This document shows, one piece after another, positions 18,480 through 25,902 of a stretch of 40,278 nt of DNA. Every line of letters begins with the position of its first letter. Positions within the stretch are counted from its first letter, which is position 1. The stretch comes from Candidatus Omnitrophota bacterium (GTDB lineage Bacteria; Hinthialibacterota; Hinthialibacteria; Hinthialibacterales; Hinthialibacteraceae): NCBI GenBank assembly GCA_003598175.1, contig QZKN01000123.1:1-40278 (forward strand), given 5' to 3'. The notes under the pieces were generated by a model. That model worked only from the letters and a program-made list of their open reading frames with translations, made no database searches and was not told where the DNA came from. Position numbers and translations under genes: made by a program.

Positions 18480-20102
18480 ATGAACCAAACCGATCGAAAA
18501 CTTTTAAGTGGGAATGAAGCCATCGCCCTGGCCATGTGTGGGTGCGGCGTGGGATTGGGAACGGGATACCCTGGCACGCCGTCGACGGAAATCCTTGAAA
18601 ACTTCGGCGAACTGGGCGGCAAGGCGCAATGGTCGCCCAATGAGAAAGTCGCATTCGAAGTGGCGCTCGGCGCGGCCTACGCCGGCGCGCGCGCGGTGGT
18701 CACGATGAAGCATGTCGGCTTGAACGTCGCCGCCGATCCATTGTTTACGGCGGCGTATACGGGCGTCAGCGGCGCGTTACTCATCGTCTCGGCGGATGAT
18801 CCCGGCATGGCTTCCAGTCAGAACGAGCAGGACAACCGCCATTATGCCGTAGCCGCCGGCATCCCCATGCTCGAGCCGTCCGATTCGCAGGAAGCGTACG
18901 ATTTTACCGTCGCCGCCATTGAAATTTCCGAACGCTGGCGGATTCCGGTCATGCTGCGACTCACTACCCGAATCTGCCATTCGAAAACCATTGTCCGTCT
19001 ACGAGAATTACCCGGCCCGAAAGAATCGCCTACTTTTGTGCGTGATATTCAGGGACGCGTCATGATTCCCGCCTATGCGCGCCCGGCGCATCACCGGCTG
19101 CGTGATAAATTGGCTGAAATTAACGCCTGGAACGAATCGTCCACACTCAATCAACGTTTCGGTGAAGAATCTACGCTAGGAATCATCACCTCCGGCATTT
19201 CCTATGTCCATGCAAAAGAAGCAGCCCCCACCGTGAGTATGTTGAAATTGGGCATGACGTATCCGTTGCCGCTGGATTTTATTCGCTCTTTTGCCGCATG
19301 CGTGGATCGATGCGTCGTAATCGAGGAAGGCGATCCGTATTTGGTGGATTCCCTGCGCGCCGCCGGCATCGGCTTTGAAGGCAAATCGAACATTTTTCGT
19401 TTCGGTGAATTAAATGTGGGGCGCGTGAGAAAAATTTTAAAGGGAGACGACACTCCCGAACCGGTTCCACCACGCGGAAAACCACCGCAACTTTGCATGG
19501 GATGTCCACATCGCACCGTTTTCGAAATCCTGCACAAATTGGATTGTATCGTTTCCGGAGACATCGGTTGTTATACCCTCGGTGTTTTACCTCCCTTCGA
19601 GGCAATGGATACCTGCGTCTGCATGGGCGCGAGTATCGGCGTCGGGCTGGGATTACGGCATTCGTTGCCGTTTGAACAAGCGCGTCGCGTCGTAAGCGTC
19701 ATCGGCGACAGTACATTTGTTCACAGTGGAATAACCGGTCTGGTTGAAATGGTATACAATCCCCCGGAAACCGGACACGTCGTGATGATCCTCGACAACG
19801 GAACCACGGCCATGACCGGACTACAGGAACATCCCGGCACAGGCAGAACTCTAGGCCATCGACAGACCGGAAAAGTGATTTATGAAGATCTGGCCAAAGC
19901 GTTGGGAATCCAAAATGTTCACGTGATCGATCCTTCGCGGGATGCGGAAGGTTTGAAAACAACATTAACCGACGCACTGCAACGAAAAGAATTGACCGTC
20001 ATTATCACACGCCGGCCCTGCATTCTCGCCGCCAAGAAAATCATTCAATATGAAAAAGAAGCGATGCACTGTGAGAGTTGTTCCTGTGAACATGCCGTAT
20101 AA
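18480..20102 (+). CDS. iorA: Indolepyruvate ferredoxin oxidoreductase, alpha subunit, lacking the ferredoxin domain
   Basis: A 540-residue thiamine-diphosphate enzyme subunit that oxidatively decarboxylates aryl 2-oxo acids to aryl-acetyl-CoA. Seen: the N-terminal pyruvate:ferredoxin oxidoreductase-type domain (GNEAIALAMCGCGVG, TGYPGTPSTE), CMGCPHR at 339-345, the diphosphate-binding GDS at 409-411 and a later DNGTTAMTG. Typical IorA proteins are about 600 residues and end in a two-[4Fe-4S] ferredoxin domain. This one stops soon after RRPCILA and carries only a short tail with Cys531, Cys534 and Cys536. The start ATG directly follows the thioesterase stop. iorB follows after a 96-base gap holding hairpins. 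Confidence 0.93.
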   Translation: MNQTDRKLLSGNEAIALAMCGCGVGLGTGYPGTPSTEILENFGELGGKAQWSPNEKVAFEVALGAAYAGARAVVTMKHVGLNVAADPLFTAAYTGVSGALLIVSADDPGMASSQNEQDNRHYAVAAGIPMLEPSDSQEAYDFTVAAIEISERWRIPVMLRLTTRICHSKTIVRLRELPGPKESPTFVRDIQGRVMIPAYARPAHHRLRDKLAEINAWNESSTLNQRFGEESTLGIITSGISYVHAKEAAPTVSMLKLGMTYPLPLDFIRSFAACVDRCVVIEEGDPYLVDSLRAAGIGFEGKSNIFRFGELNVGRVRKILKGDDTPEPVPPRGKPPQLCMGCPHRTVFEILHKLDCIVSGDIGCYTLGVLPPFEAMDTCVCMGASIGVGLGLRHSLPFEQARRVVSVIGDSTFVHSGITGLVEMVYNPPETGHVVMILDNGTTAMTGLQEHPGTGRTLGHRQTGKVIYEDLAKALGIQNVHVIDPSRDAEGLKTTLTDALQRKELTVIITRRPCILAAKKIIQYEKEAMHCESCSCEHAV

Positions 20103-20126
20103 AACGATCACGATCGATAAGAATGT

Positions 20127-20177
20127 AACGCCGCCGTCTCGGCGGTATTTCCGAATTGCCGGCAGGATGCCGGCGTT
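20127..20177. repeat. Double-hairpin intergenic element between iorA and iorB
   Basis: Two adjacent palindromes: CCGCCG/CGGCGG (20131-20145) and the perfect GCCGGCA/TGCCGGC (20158-20174). In addition AACGCCG at 20127-20133 is the exact complement of CGGCGTT at 20171-20177, so the element can refold into one closed structure. It may be a mobile palindromic repeat; it could tune IorB level in the shared mRNA. Confidence 0.75.
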
Positions 20178-20198
20178 CCGTTGAAAAGGATTGAAGAT

Positions 20199-20681
20199 AT
20201 GAAAAATCAAGTCATTAACGTCATAATCGCCGGTCTCGGCGGACAAGGAGTGTTAAAAGCATCCGACATTCTTTCCGATGCGGTTTTTCGCGCGGGATAT
20301 GATGTTAAAAAGAGTGAGATTCACGGCATGAGCCAGCGAGGCGGTTCGGTTTGCAGTGACGTTCGCTTCGGCAAGAAAGTACTCAGCCCGATGGTCCCGG
20401 TTGGAGAAGCGGATTTTCTTGTCGTGATTGCCGAAGACCAAGTTGAAGTCAATCGCCATCAGTTGCGGCAAAGTGGAGTCTTGATTGAACCAAAGTTGAT
20501 CGATCTCAAAACTTTGAAAAATCAAAAGAGTCTGAACGTGGCTCTTCTGGGAATATTGAGCAGGTATCTTGATATTGGCGAAGAACATTGGAAAGAGGCG
20601 ATCCGCTCCAACCTGCCGGAAAAGCTTCATGGTGTAAATTTTGACACTTTTACATTAGGCCGTTCAGCTAAAACTGATTGA
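20199..20681 (+). CDS. iorB: Indolepyruvate ferredoxin oxidoreductase, beta subunit
   Basis: A 160-residue partner subunit of IorA, contributing the gamma-type domain of the 2-oxoacid oxidoreductase. Seen: IIAGLGGQGVLKASDIL near the start and the family signature SEIHGMSQRGGSV (residues 39-51). The family norm is about 190-200 residues, so it is on the short side, with the C-terminal helices reduced. ATG at 20199 is preceded by AAGG about ten bases upstream; a TTG at 20181 is an alternative. It is the third gene of the thioesterase-iorA-iorB operon. Confidence 0.92.
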   Translation: MKNQVINVIIAGLGGQGVLKASDILSDAVFRAGYDVKKSEIHGMSQRGGSVCSDVRFGKKVLSPMVPVGEADFLVVIAEDQVEVNRHQLRQSGVLIEPKLIDLKTLKNQKSLNVALLGILSRYLDIGEEHWKEAIRSNLPEKLHGVNFDTFTLGRSAKTD

Positions 20682-20742
20682 AAATAAAGGACTTACATTG
20701 TTCATCTTGTTTCTAATTCTAACTAATGGCAGGTAATAAAAC

Positions 20743-20770
20743 AAAGGGCAACCATGTGGGATTGCCCTTT
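20743..20770 (-). terminator. Rho-independent terminator between iorB and cytochrome gene
   Basis: A 9-bp perfect stem, AAAGGGCAA / TTGCCCTTT, with a 10-base loop. Read on the minus strand it is followed by TGTTTTATT, so it best serves the cytochrome gene. It lies between convergent genes and may also slow iorB transcription. Confidence 0.75.
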
Positions 20771-20806
20771 GGAATTCAACGCCTTCAATGGCGAACGAAC
20801 AATAGA

Positions 20807-21085
20807 TCAATAAATTTGTTTGACGATATCATCAATATCATGCAAGTTGATTCCCGACTCCGGTTTTTTCGCCATTCGTTCGACAATTGATTTCATATGT
20901 TCCTGCGACATTGCTTTGTGAGCGGCGTCTACCCGGTCCAATGTGTGACATTTGGCGCACAATTCTTTAAATTGAGGATGGCCGGCGGTAGCCGACGTCG
21001 TACCTTTTTCACTGGTGGCGCATCCGATCATGAAGAGAACTCCTACGAGTACACATAAAACGAATACCGATGCTTTTTTCATCAT
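20807..21085 (-). CDS. Small c-type cytochrome lipoprotein
   Basis: A 92-residue exported monohaem protein. Seen: a lysine-led hydrophobic signal with a lipobox ending in Cys22 (VLFMIGC), so it is probably lipid-anchored, and one haem motif CAKCH (43-47) in KELCAKCHTLDRV. Met residues after it (AMSQEHM, RMAKKP) could give the distal ligand. GGAGGA lies five bases before the ATG. Small lipoprotein cytochromes of this sort shuttle electrons in the periplasm. Nothing adjacent identifies a partner. Confidence 0.87.
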   Translation of the reverse strand: MMKKASVFVLCVLVGVLFMIGCATSEKGTTSATAGHPQFKELCAKCHTLDRVDAAHKAMSQEHMKSIVERMAKKPESGINLHDIDDIVKQIY

Positions 21086-21233
21086 GTTGTTCCTCCCGAA
21101 AGGGTTGTTTTTTCTCTTGCTTATATTTTTAACCTTGATGGATTCCCGTTTGGAACACTCTATCGAATATTCTCATGCGATACCACCAGACAAAATTACA
21201 AGCAAGGGTATTATAGTATTACATTCCGATCCT

Positions 21234-21263
21234 ATCATACGATATTTGTTCCTGTGGAATCAA
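21234..21263 (-). promoter_or_regulatory. Candidate promoter for cytochrome gene
   Basis: On the minus strand: TTGATT (21263-21258), an 18-base spacer and TATGAT (21239-21234). The leader to the ATG would be about 145 bases. Plausible but not unique in an AT-rich stretch. Confidence 0.3.
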
Positions 21264-21449
21264 TAGTTGCGATATACTTTTTTGAATAATGTTTGGTTTC
21301 GAAAGGTTTTTTATTGAATTTTTACGGTTGAATGGTCGGAAAGTAGTTTAGTTTTTACATTTTTGGGAAGTTTTTTAGCAAGAACATTCGTCTGGGAAGA
21401 TTCAATCCATGTTGCGACAGGCGGATTGTGGATTCTTCTCCTGTAAACA

Positions 21450-21480
21450 TTGACAAATTGGAAAACACTCGAGTTAATAT
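21450..21480 (+). promoter_or_regulatory. Candidate promoter for gatA
   Basis: Consensus TTGACA at 21450-21455. The best downstream -10 candidates are TTAATA (18-base spacer) and TAATAT (19-base spacer), both imperfect. It lies about 40 bases before the gatA start. Confidence 0.35.
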
Positions 21481-21516
21481 CGTTTATTCCTGATAAATCC
21501 CGAGGCACAGATTGAA

Positions 21517-22980
21517 ATGACCGAACCATATGAATTGACTGCATGGCAGTCGGTTGAATATATGCAGAAACAAGAACTTTCCGCCCGCGAACTGGTGGAT
21601 TCCGTCTTATCGAGAATCGATCAAGTCGAAGGAAAGATTCATGCCTACCACACCGTCATGCGGGAACGGGCGGAAACCACCGCTTCTCAAATCGATGCCC
21701 GCCGCGCGTCGGGAGACGATCTCCCCCCCTGGGCAGGTGTGCCCATTGCCATTAAGGATAACATTTGCCTGCGGGATTTTACCACGACCTGTTCGTCGAA
21801 AATGCTGGAGAATTTTATTCCGCCATATGACGCCTCCGTCGTCACTAAAATCAATGCGGCGGGTTTGATTCCAATCGGAAAAACCAACATGGATGAATTC
21901 GCGATGGGTTCATCCACTGAAAATTCCGCCTTTGGCCGCACATGCAATCCGTGGGATTTGACTCGCGTGCCGGGCGGCTCCAGCGGCGGCTCCACCGCCG
22001 CCGTCAGCGCGGATGAGACCATCTTGGCCATCGGATCCGACACCGGCGGTTCCATTCGTCAGCCTGCGGCGTTTTGCTCCGTTACCGGCTTCAAGCCGAC
22101 GTATGGACGCATTTCCCGCTATGGTTTGGTTGCCTTCGCCTCTTCTCTCGATCAGATCGGTCCGATCACGAAAGACGCGAAAGATGCGGCGGGATTGTTG
22201 AATATTCTGGCGGGGCATGATCCCTGTGATTCCACATCAATCAACCAACCTGTACCCGATTATTTAGCTGCCCTGACCGGAGATGTAAAAGGAATCAGGC
22301 TTGGCATTCCCAAGGAATATTTCATCGAGGGCATAAACGCGGAAGTCAAGGAAACAGTGGAACAAGCAGCGAAGGTTTACGAGCAACTGGGCGCTTCCTG
22401 CGTCGAGATTTCGTTACCCCATACGGAATACGCGATTGCCACGTATTATATGATCTGTACGGCAGAAGCCTCCAGCAACCTTGCCAGATATGACGGCGTC
22501 GTGTACGGATACCGCTGTGAGCAGCAAAACAATATCGTCGACATGTATTGCAAAACGCGCAGCGAAGGTTTCGGACCGGAAGTCAAGCGCCGAATCATGT
22601 TGGGAACCTACGTCTTAAGCGCCGGATTTTACGACGCTTACTATCGCCGAGCTCAGAAAATACGTACATTGATTCAACAGGATTTCGACGCCGCCTTTCA
22701 ATCCGTGGATGCGGTTTTATGCCCGGCGACTCCATCTCCTCCCTTCAAGGCCGGAGAAAAAGTTGATGATCCGTTGGAAATGTATCTTTCGGACGTATTT
22801 ACCGCGCCTTTAAACCTGGCGGGACTTCCCGGCATCGCCATTCCCGGCGGTTTCAGCGCGGATGGCCTGCCGATCGGAATTCAGTTGATCGGTCCGGCCT
22901 TGTGTGAGAGTATTTTGTTGAATTTATCATACTCCTTTCAATTGGAAACAGACTATCATAAAAAGAAACCTGTTTTATAA
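21517..22980 (+). CDS. gatA: Aspartyl/glutamyl-tRNA amidotransferase subunit A
   Basis: A 487-residue amidase-signature enzyme. As part of GatCAB it hydrolyses glutamine and passes ammonia to Glu-tRNA(Gln) or Asp-tRNA(Asn). Seen: the full catalytic triad Lys80 (VPIAIKDN), cis-Ser155 (PGGSSGGST) and nucleophile Ser179 (SDTGGSIRQPA), spaced exactly as in known GatA, and a complete C-terminus. GAGG lies 11 bases before the ATG. gatB and gatC are not adjacent. The gltX at 28.6 kb would be the non-discriminating partner if this organism lacks GlnRS (inference). Confidence 0.96.
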   Translation: MTEPYELTAWQSVEYMQKQELSARELVDSVLSRIDQVEGKIHAYHTVMRERAETTASQIDARRASGDDLPPWAGVPIAIKDNICLRDFTTTCSSKMLENFIPPYDASVVTKINAAGLIPIGKTNMDEFAMGSSTENSAFGRTCNPWDLTRVPGGSSGGSTAAVSADETILAIGSDTGGSIRQPAAFCSVTGFKPTYGRISRYGLVAFASSLDQIGPITKDAKDAAGLLNILAGHDPCDSTSINQPVPDYLAALTGDVKGIRLGIPKEYFIEGINAEVKETVEQAAKVYEQLGASCVEISLPHTEYAIATYYMICTAEASSNLARYDGVVYGYRCEQQNNIVDMYCKTRSEGFGPEVKRRIMLGTYVLSAGFYDAYYRRAQKIRTLIQQDFDAAFQSVDAVLCPATPSPPFKAGEKVDDPLEMYLSDVFTAPLNLAGLPGIAIPGGFSADGLPIGIQLIGPALCESILLNLSYSFQLETDYHKKKPVL

Positions 22981-23029
22981 CTGATTTGCATTACATCATG
23001 TCGAATATATTGAGAAAAAAGGACGTGTT

Positions 23030-23971
23030 ATGAAAGGTCCTTTTCGGATCCTGATTGTTTGCACCGGAAACAGTTGTCGTAGTCCTATCGCAGAGGCATT
23101 ATTACGAAAACGACTGGAAGAAAGCCACCTCGCGGCAAACGTCGAGGTGTTGTCCGCCGGAACGGTGGCTGTGGGAGGTATGCCCGCATCGATGGGAGCG
23201 ATCCAATCCGTTAAAAAACGGGATGCTTTGCTGGACGGTTTTCGTTCCCGCATTTTGTCGCCGGACTTGTGCGAAGATTCCCATTTGTTACTCGTGATGG
23301 AACATGAACATCGGTATTTCATCGAGGAACTCTATCCCGCCAGCGCGGACAAGGTTTTGTTACTCGGTTCTTTTTTGCCCCATCAATTCGATGACGAAAT
23401 CCCGGATCCTGTCGGCGGCGACCAGAAATTATTCGACGAAATCGCTGATTTGATTGATGTTGCAATAAATGGATTAATAAAGGAGTGGAAGTCATTGGAA
23501 GAGAGATTTTTCATGAATACGATGGTGATCGCCATCGGCGCGGACCATCGTGGATTCCGGATTAAGGAATTTGTGAAACAAATACTGGTCGGCGATGGCA
23601 TCCAATGGATCGATTGTGGCACGAATTCGGAACAATCCTGCGATCATCCCGATTTTGCTTTCAAAGTAGGTGAACTGGTTTCCGCGCGAAAATCCGATCG
23701 CGGGATACTGATCTGTTCGACCGGTCATGGGATGGCTTTATCGGCAAATAAAGTGCCGGGCGTGCGCGCCATTCTCCCGATCAATGAGGAACACGCCGTT
23801 TTATCTCGCACCCACAACAACGCGAACGTTCTCGTCCTGGCCAGTGATTTCATGCAGCGGGATGATATTGAACGAATCGTGAAAACCTGGCTGGCCACTC
23901 AATTTTTAGGTGGGAAATATCAGCGTAGAATCAAAAAGATATCCGAATACGAGCGTCATGTCCGTTCATGA
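23030..23971 (+). CDS. Fusion: low-molecular-weight protein-tyrosine phosphatase and ribose-5-phosphate isomerase B
   Basis: A 313-residue two-domain protein in one uninterrupted frame. Residues 1-158 are an LMW phosphatase (YwlE/Wzb class): P-loop CTGNSCRS with nucleophile Cys11 and Arg17, and acid Asp126 in DPVGGD. Residues about 165-313 are Rpi[12 protein letters not shown], catalytic Cys229 in [10 protein letters not shown] and His262 in RTHNNANVL. Both active sites look intact. The domains are usually separate neighbouring genes. AAGGAG near 23480 and GGAAGAGAG just before an internal ATG at 23513 could also allow separate expression of the isomerase. It is followed by glyA and nrdR. Confidence 0.9.
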   Translation: MKGPFRILIVCTGNSCRSPIAEALLRKRLEESHLAANVEVLSAGTVAVGGMPASMGAIQSVKKRDALLDGFRSRILSPDLCEDSHLLLVMEHEHRYFIEELYPASADKVLLLGSFLPHQFDDEIPDPVGGDQKLFDEIADLIDVAINGLIKEWKSLEERFFMNTMVIAIGADHRGFRIKEFVKQILVGDGIQWIDCGTNSEQSCDHPDFAFKVGELVSARKSDRGILICSTGHGMALSANKVPGVRAILPINEEHAVLSRTHNNANVLVLASDFMQRDDIERIVKTWLATQFLGGKYQRRIKKISEYERHVRS

Positions 23972-24008
23972 ACGTTTCTGTGAATCTGTTGAGAGAAGGA
24001 GCAAGTCT

Positions 24009-25271
24009 GTGCTGGAACATTTACGAACAGTCGATCCGGAAATCCATAACGCCATTCTGCTGGAGATCAATCGCCAACACCAAAAACTGGAATTGATCGC
24101 ATCGGAAAATTTTACCTCGGACGCCGTCCTGGAAGCGATGGGAACGCCATTAACGAACAAATACGCGGAAGGGTATCCGGGAAAACGTTACTACGGCGGT
24201 TGCGAATATGTCGATATCGCTGAACAATTGGCGATTGACCGCGCCAAACAGCTCTTTCGGGCCGATCATGCCAACGTGCAGCCCCATTCCGGATCCCAGG
24301 CCAACATGGCGGCGTATCATGCTCTTATCAAACCCGGTGTAAAAGTGATGGGATTGGATCTTTCGCAGGGAGGCCACCTCACGCATGGAAGTCCGGTCAA
24401 TTTTTCCGGCAATCTTTATGAGATTCATTCGTATGGCGTAAACCGCGAAACCGAACAGATCGATTTGGACGAATTTCGCGCTCTGGTTGAAAAAGTACGC
24501 CCGGAATTGGTGATACTGGGCGCCTCGGCTTATCCCCGGTCGTTGGATTTCAAGGCGCTGGGGGAAATCATTCACGCTGCGGGCGCAAAAGCGCTGGCGG
24601 ACATCGCTCACATCGCCGGTCTGGTCGCCGTCGGACTGCATCCGGATCCGGTTCCGCACATGGATGTGGTTACTTCCACGACGCATAAAACGCTGCGGGG
24701 ACCGCGCGGCGGCTTGATTCTCTGCAAAGAAGAACATAAAAAATCGGTTGACAAACAGATGTTTCCCGGCCATCAAGGCGGCCCGTTGATGCACGTGATC
24801 GCGGCCAAAGCGGTTGCTTTTCAAGAGGCTTTACATCCGGAATTCAAGCACTACCAGCGACGCATCCTCGACAACGCCAAAGTAATGGAAAACACTTTGA
24901 AGGCGCGAAACATTCGATTGATCGCAGGTGGAACCGACACACATCTTTTATTGATCGACGTCAGCCACAACGGTCTGACCGGCAAGGAAGCCGAAAAAGC
25001 CCTTGATCGCGCCAACATCACCGTCAACAAGAATATGATTCCGTTTGACAAGGAAAAACCGTTTGTAACCAGCGGAATCCGTATCGGAACCCCCGCGCTC
25101 TCTTCCCGCGGTATGAGAACCGAGGAAATGAAAACGATCGCCGGATGGATTGCGGATATTTTGGAATCCAAATTGGAAGAATCCGTGATCGAATCGGTGA
25201 AAAAACAAATTCTGGAATTGGTGGAAGCGTTTCCACTCTATGCAAATTGGCGTAAACCGGCTTCGGTTTAA
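24009..25271 (+). CDS. glyA: Serine hydroxymethyltransferase
   Basis: A 420-residue PLP enzyme interconverting serine and glycine with tetrahydrofolate. Seen: [12 protein letters not shown] at the N-terminus, [25 protein letters not shown] and the PLP lysine in [12 protein letters not shown] (Lys227). I chose the GTG at 24009 because AGAAGGAG lies seven bases upstream and it gives the family-standard N-terminus. Longer in-frame starts upstream would overlap the isomerase domain and add unconserved residues. It is in a run of genes with the phosphatase-RpiB fusion and nrdR, an arrangement reminiscent of ywlE-ywlF-glyA in Bacillus. Confidence 0.96.
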   Translation: MLEHLRTVDPEIHNAILLEINRQHQKLELIASENFTSDAVLEAMGTPLTNKYAEGYPGKRYYGGCEYVDIAEQLAIDRAKQLFRADHANVQPHSGSQANMAAYHALIKPGVKVMGLDLSQGGHLTHGSPVNFSGNLYEIHSYGVNRETEQIDLDEFRALVEKVRPELVILGASAYPRSLDFKALGEIIHAAGAKALADIAHIAGLVAVGLHPDPVPHMDVVTSTTHKTLRGPRGGLILCKEEHKKSVDKQMFPGHQGGPLMHVIAAKAVAFQEALHPEFKHYQRRILDNAKVMENTLKARNIRLIAGGTDTHLLLIDVSHNGLTGKEAEKALDRANITVNKNMIPFDKEKPFVTSGIRIGTPALSSRGMRTEEMKTIAGWIADILESKLEESVIESVKKQILELVEAFPLYANWRKPASV

Positions 25272-25321
25272 ACGAAAACATCGATATCCATCATGAGAGA
25301 GATGGGGAGGGGGAAAACGAG

Positions 25322-25846
25322 ATGAAATGTCCCTATTGCGGCGAAGATGATGATAAGGTGGTCGATTCGCGCTCGATGTCCGCAGGCGCGATCGTTCGCC
25401 GTCGTCGCGAGTGCAACCATTGTGAAAAACGTTTCACCACATATGAACGCGTTGAAGACCTGCCGCTGATGGTGGTGAAACGGGATACGACTCGGGAGCC
25501 GTTCGACCGCGCCAAAGTGGCCAAAAGCATTCGTATTGCCTGCAGAAAACGACCCGTGACCGAAGAGCAGATCGAAGAGATCACATCGTCCATCGAACAT
25601 CGGCTGGTGCATCGCAACGAACGCGAGGTGCAAAGCGCCGACATCGGCGAAGATGTATTGAAAGAATTGACGAATCTGGATCAAGTGGCTTATGTCCGCT
25701 TTGCTTCGGTGTATCGTGATTTCAAGGATTTGAATGGATTTTATCAAGAACTATCACATTTGATGCAGGAGAAACACGTTCCCAAAATTGCGGATTCGAA
25801 CGCGAATTTATCGCGCGGCGTTTCACGACGTACCCGCAAAAAATAA
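25322..25846 (+). CDS. nrdR: Transcriptional repressor NrdR
   Basis: A 174-residue nucleotide-sensing repressor of ribonucleotide reductase genes. Seen: an N-terminal zinc ribbon with Cys3, Cys6, Cys31 and Cys34, an Arg-rich DNA-binding stretch (IVRRRRECNHC, FTTYERVE) and an ATP-cone domain (VVKRDTTREPFDRAKVAKSI through YVRFASVYRDFKD). It has a slightly longer C-terminal tail than the usual 150-160 residues. A strong GGAGGGGG Shine-Dalgarno precedes the ATG. It follows glyA by 50 bases and is probably co-transcribed. No nrd genes are in the window. Confidence 0.97.
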   Translation: MKCPYCGEDDDKVVDSRSMSAGAIVRRRRECNHCEKRFTTYERVEDLPLMVVKRDTTREPFDRAKVAKSIRIACRKRPVTEEQIEEITSSIEHRLVHRNEREVQSADIGEDVLKELTNLDQVAYVRFASVYRDFKDLNGFYQELSHLMQEKHVPKIADSNANLSRGVSRRTRKK

Positions 25847-25902
25847 TTTCCGATACATTGTTTTCAAGGTTTTTCCATACCGTACGGTAAAGATGGGGCG
25901 CT

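Larger units (their letters stand above)
21086..21516. other. Divergent intergenic region, cytochrome gene and gatA
   Basis: 431 AT-rich bases without a supported gene. They hold candidate promoters for both flanking genes (see separate entries). No repeat or RNA gene was recognised. Confidence 0.5.
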
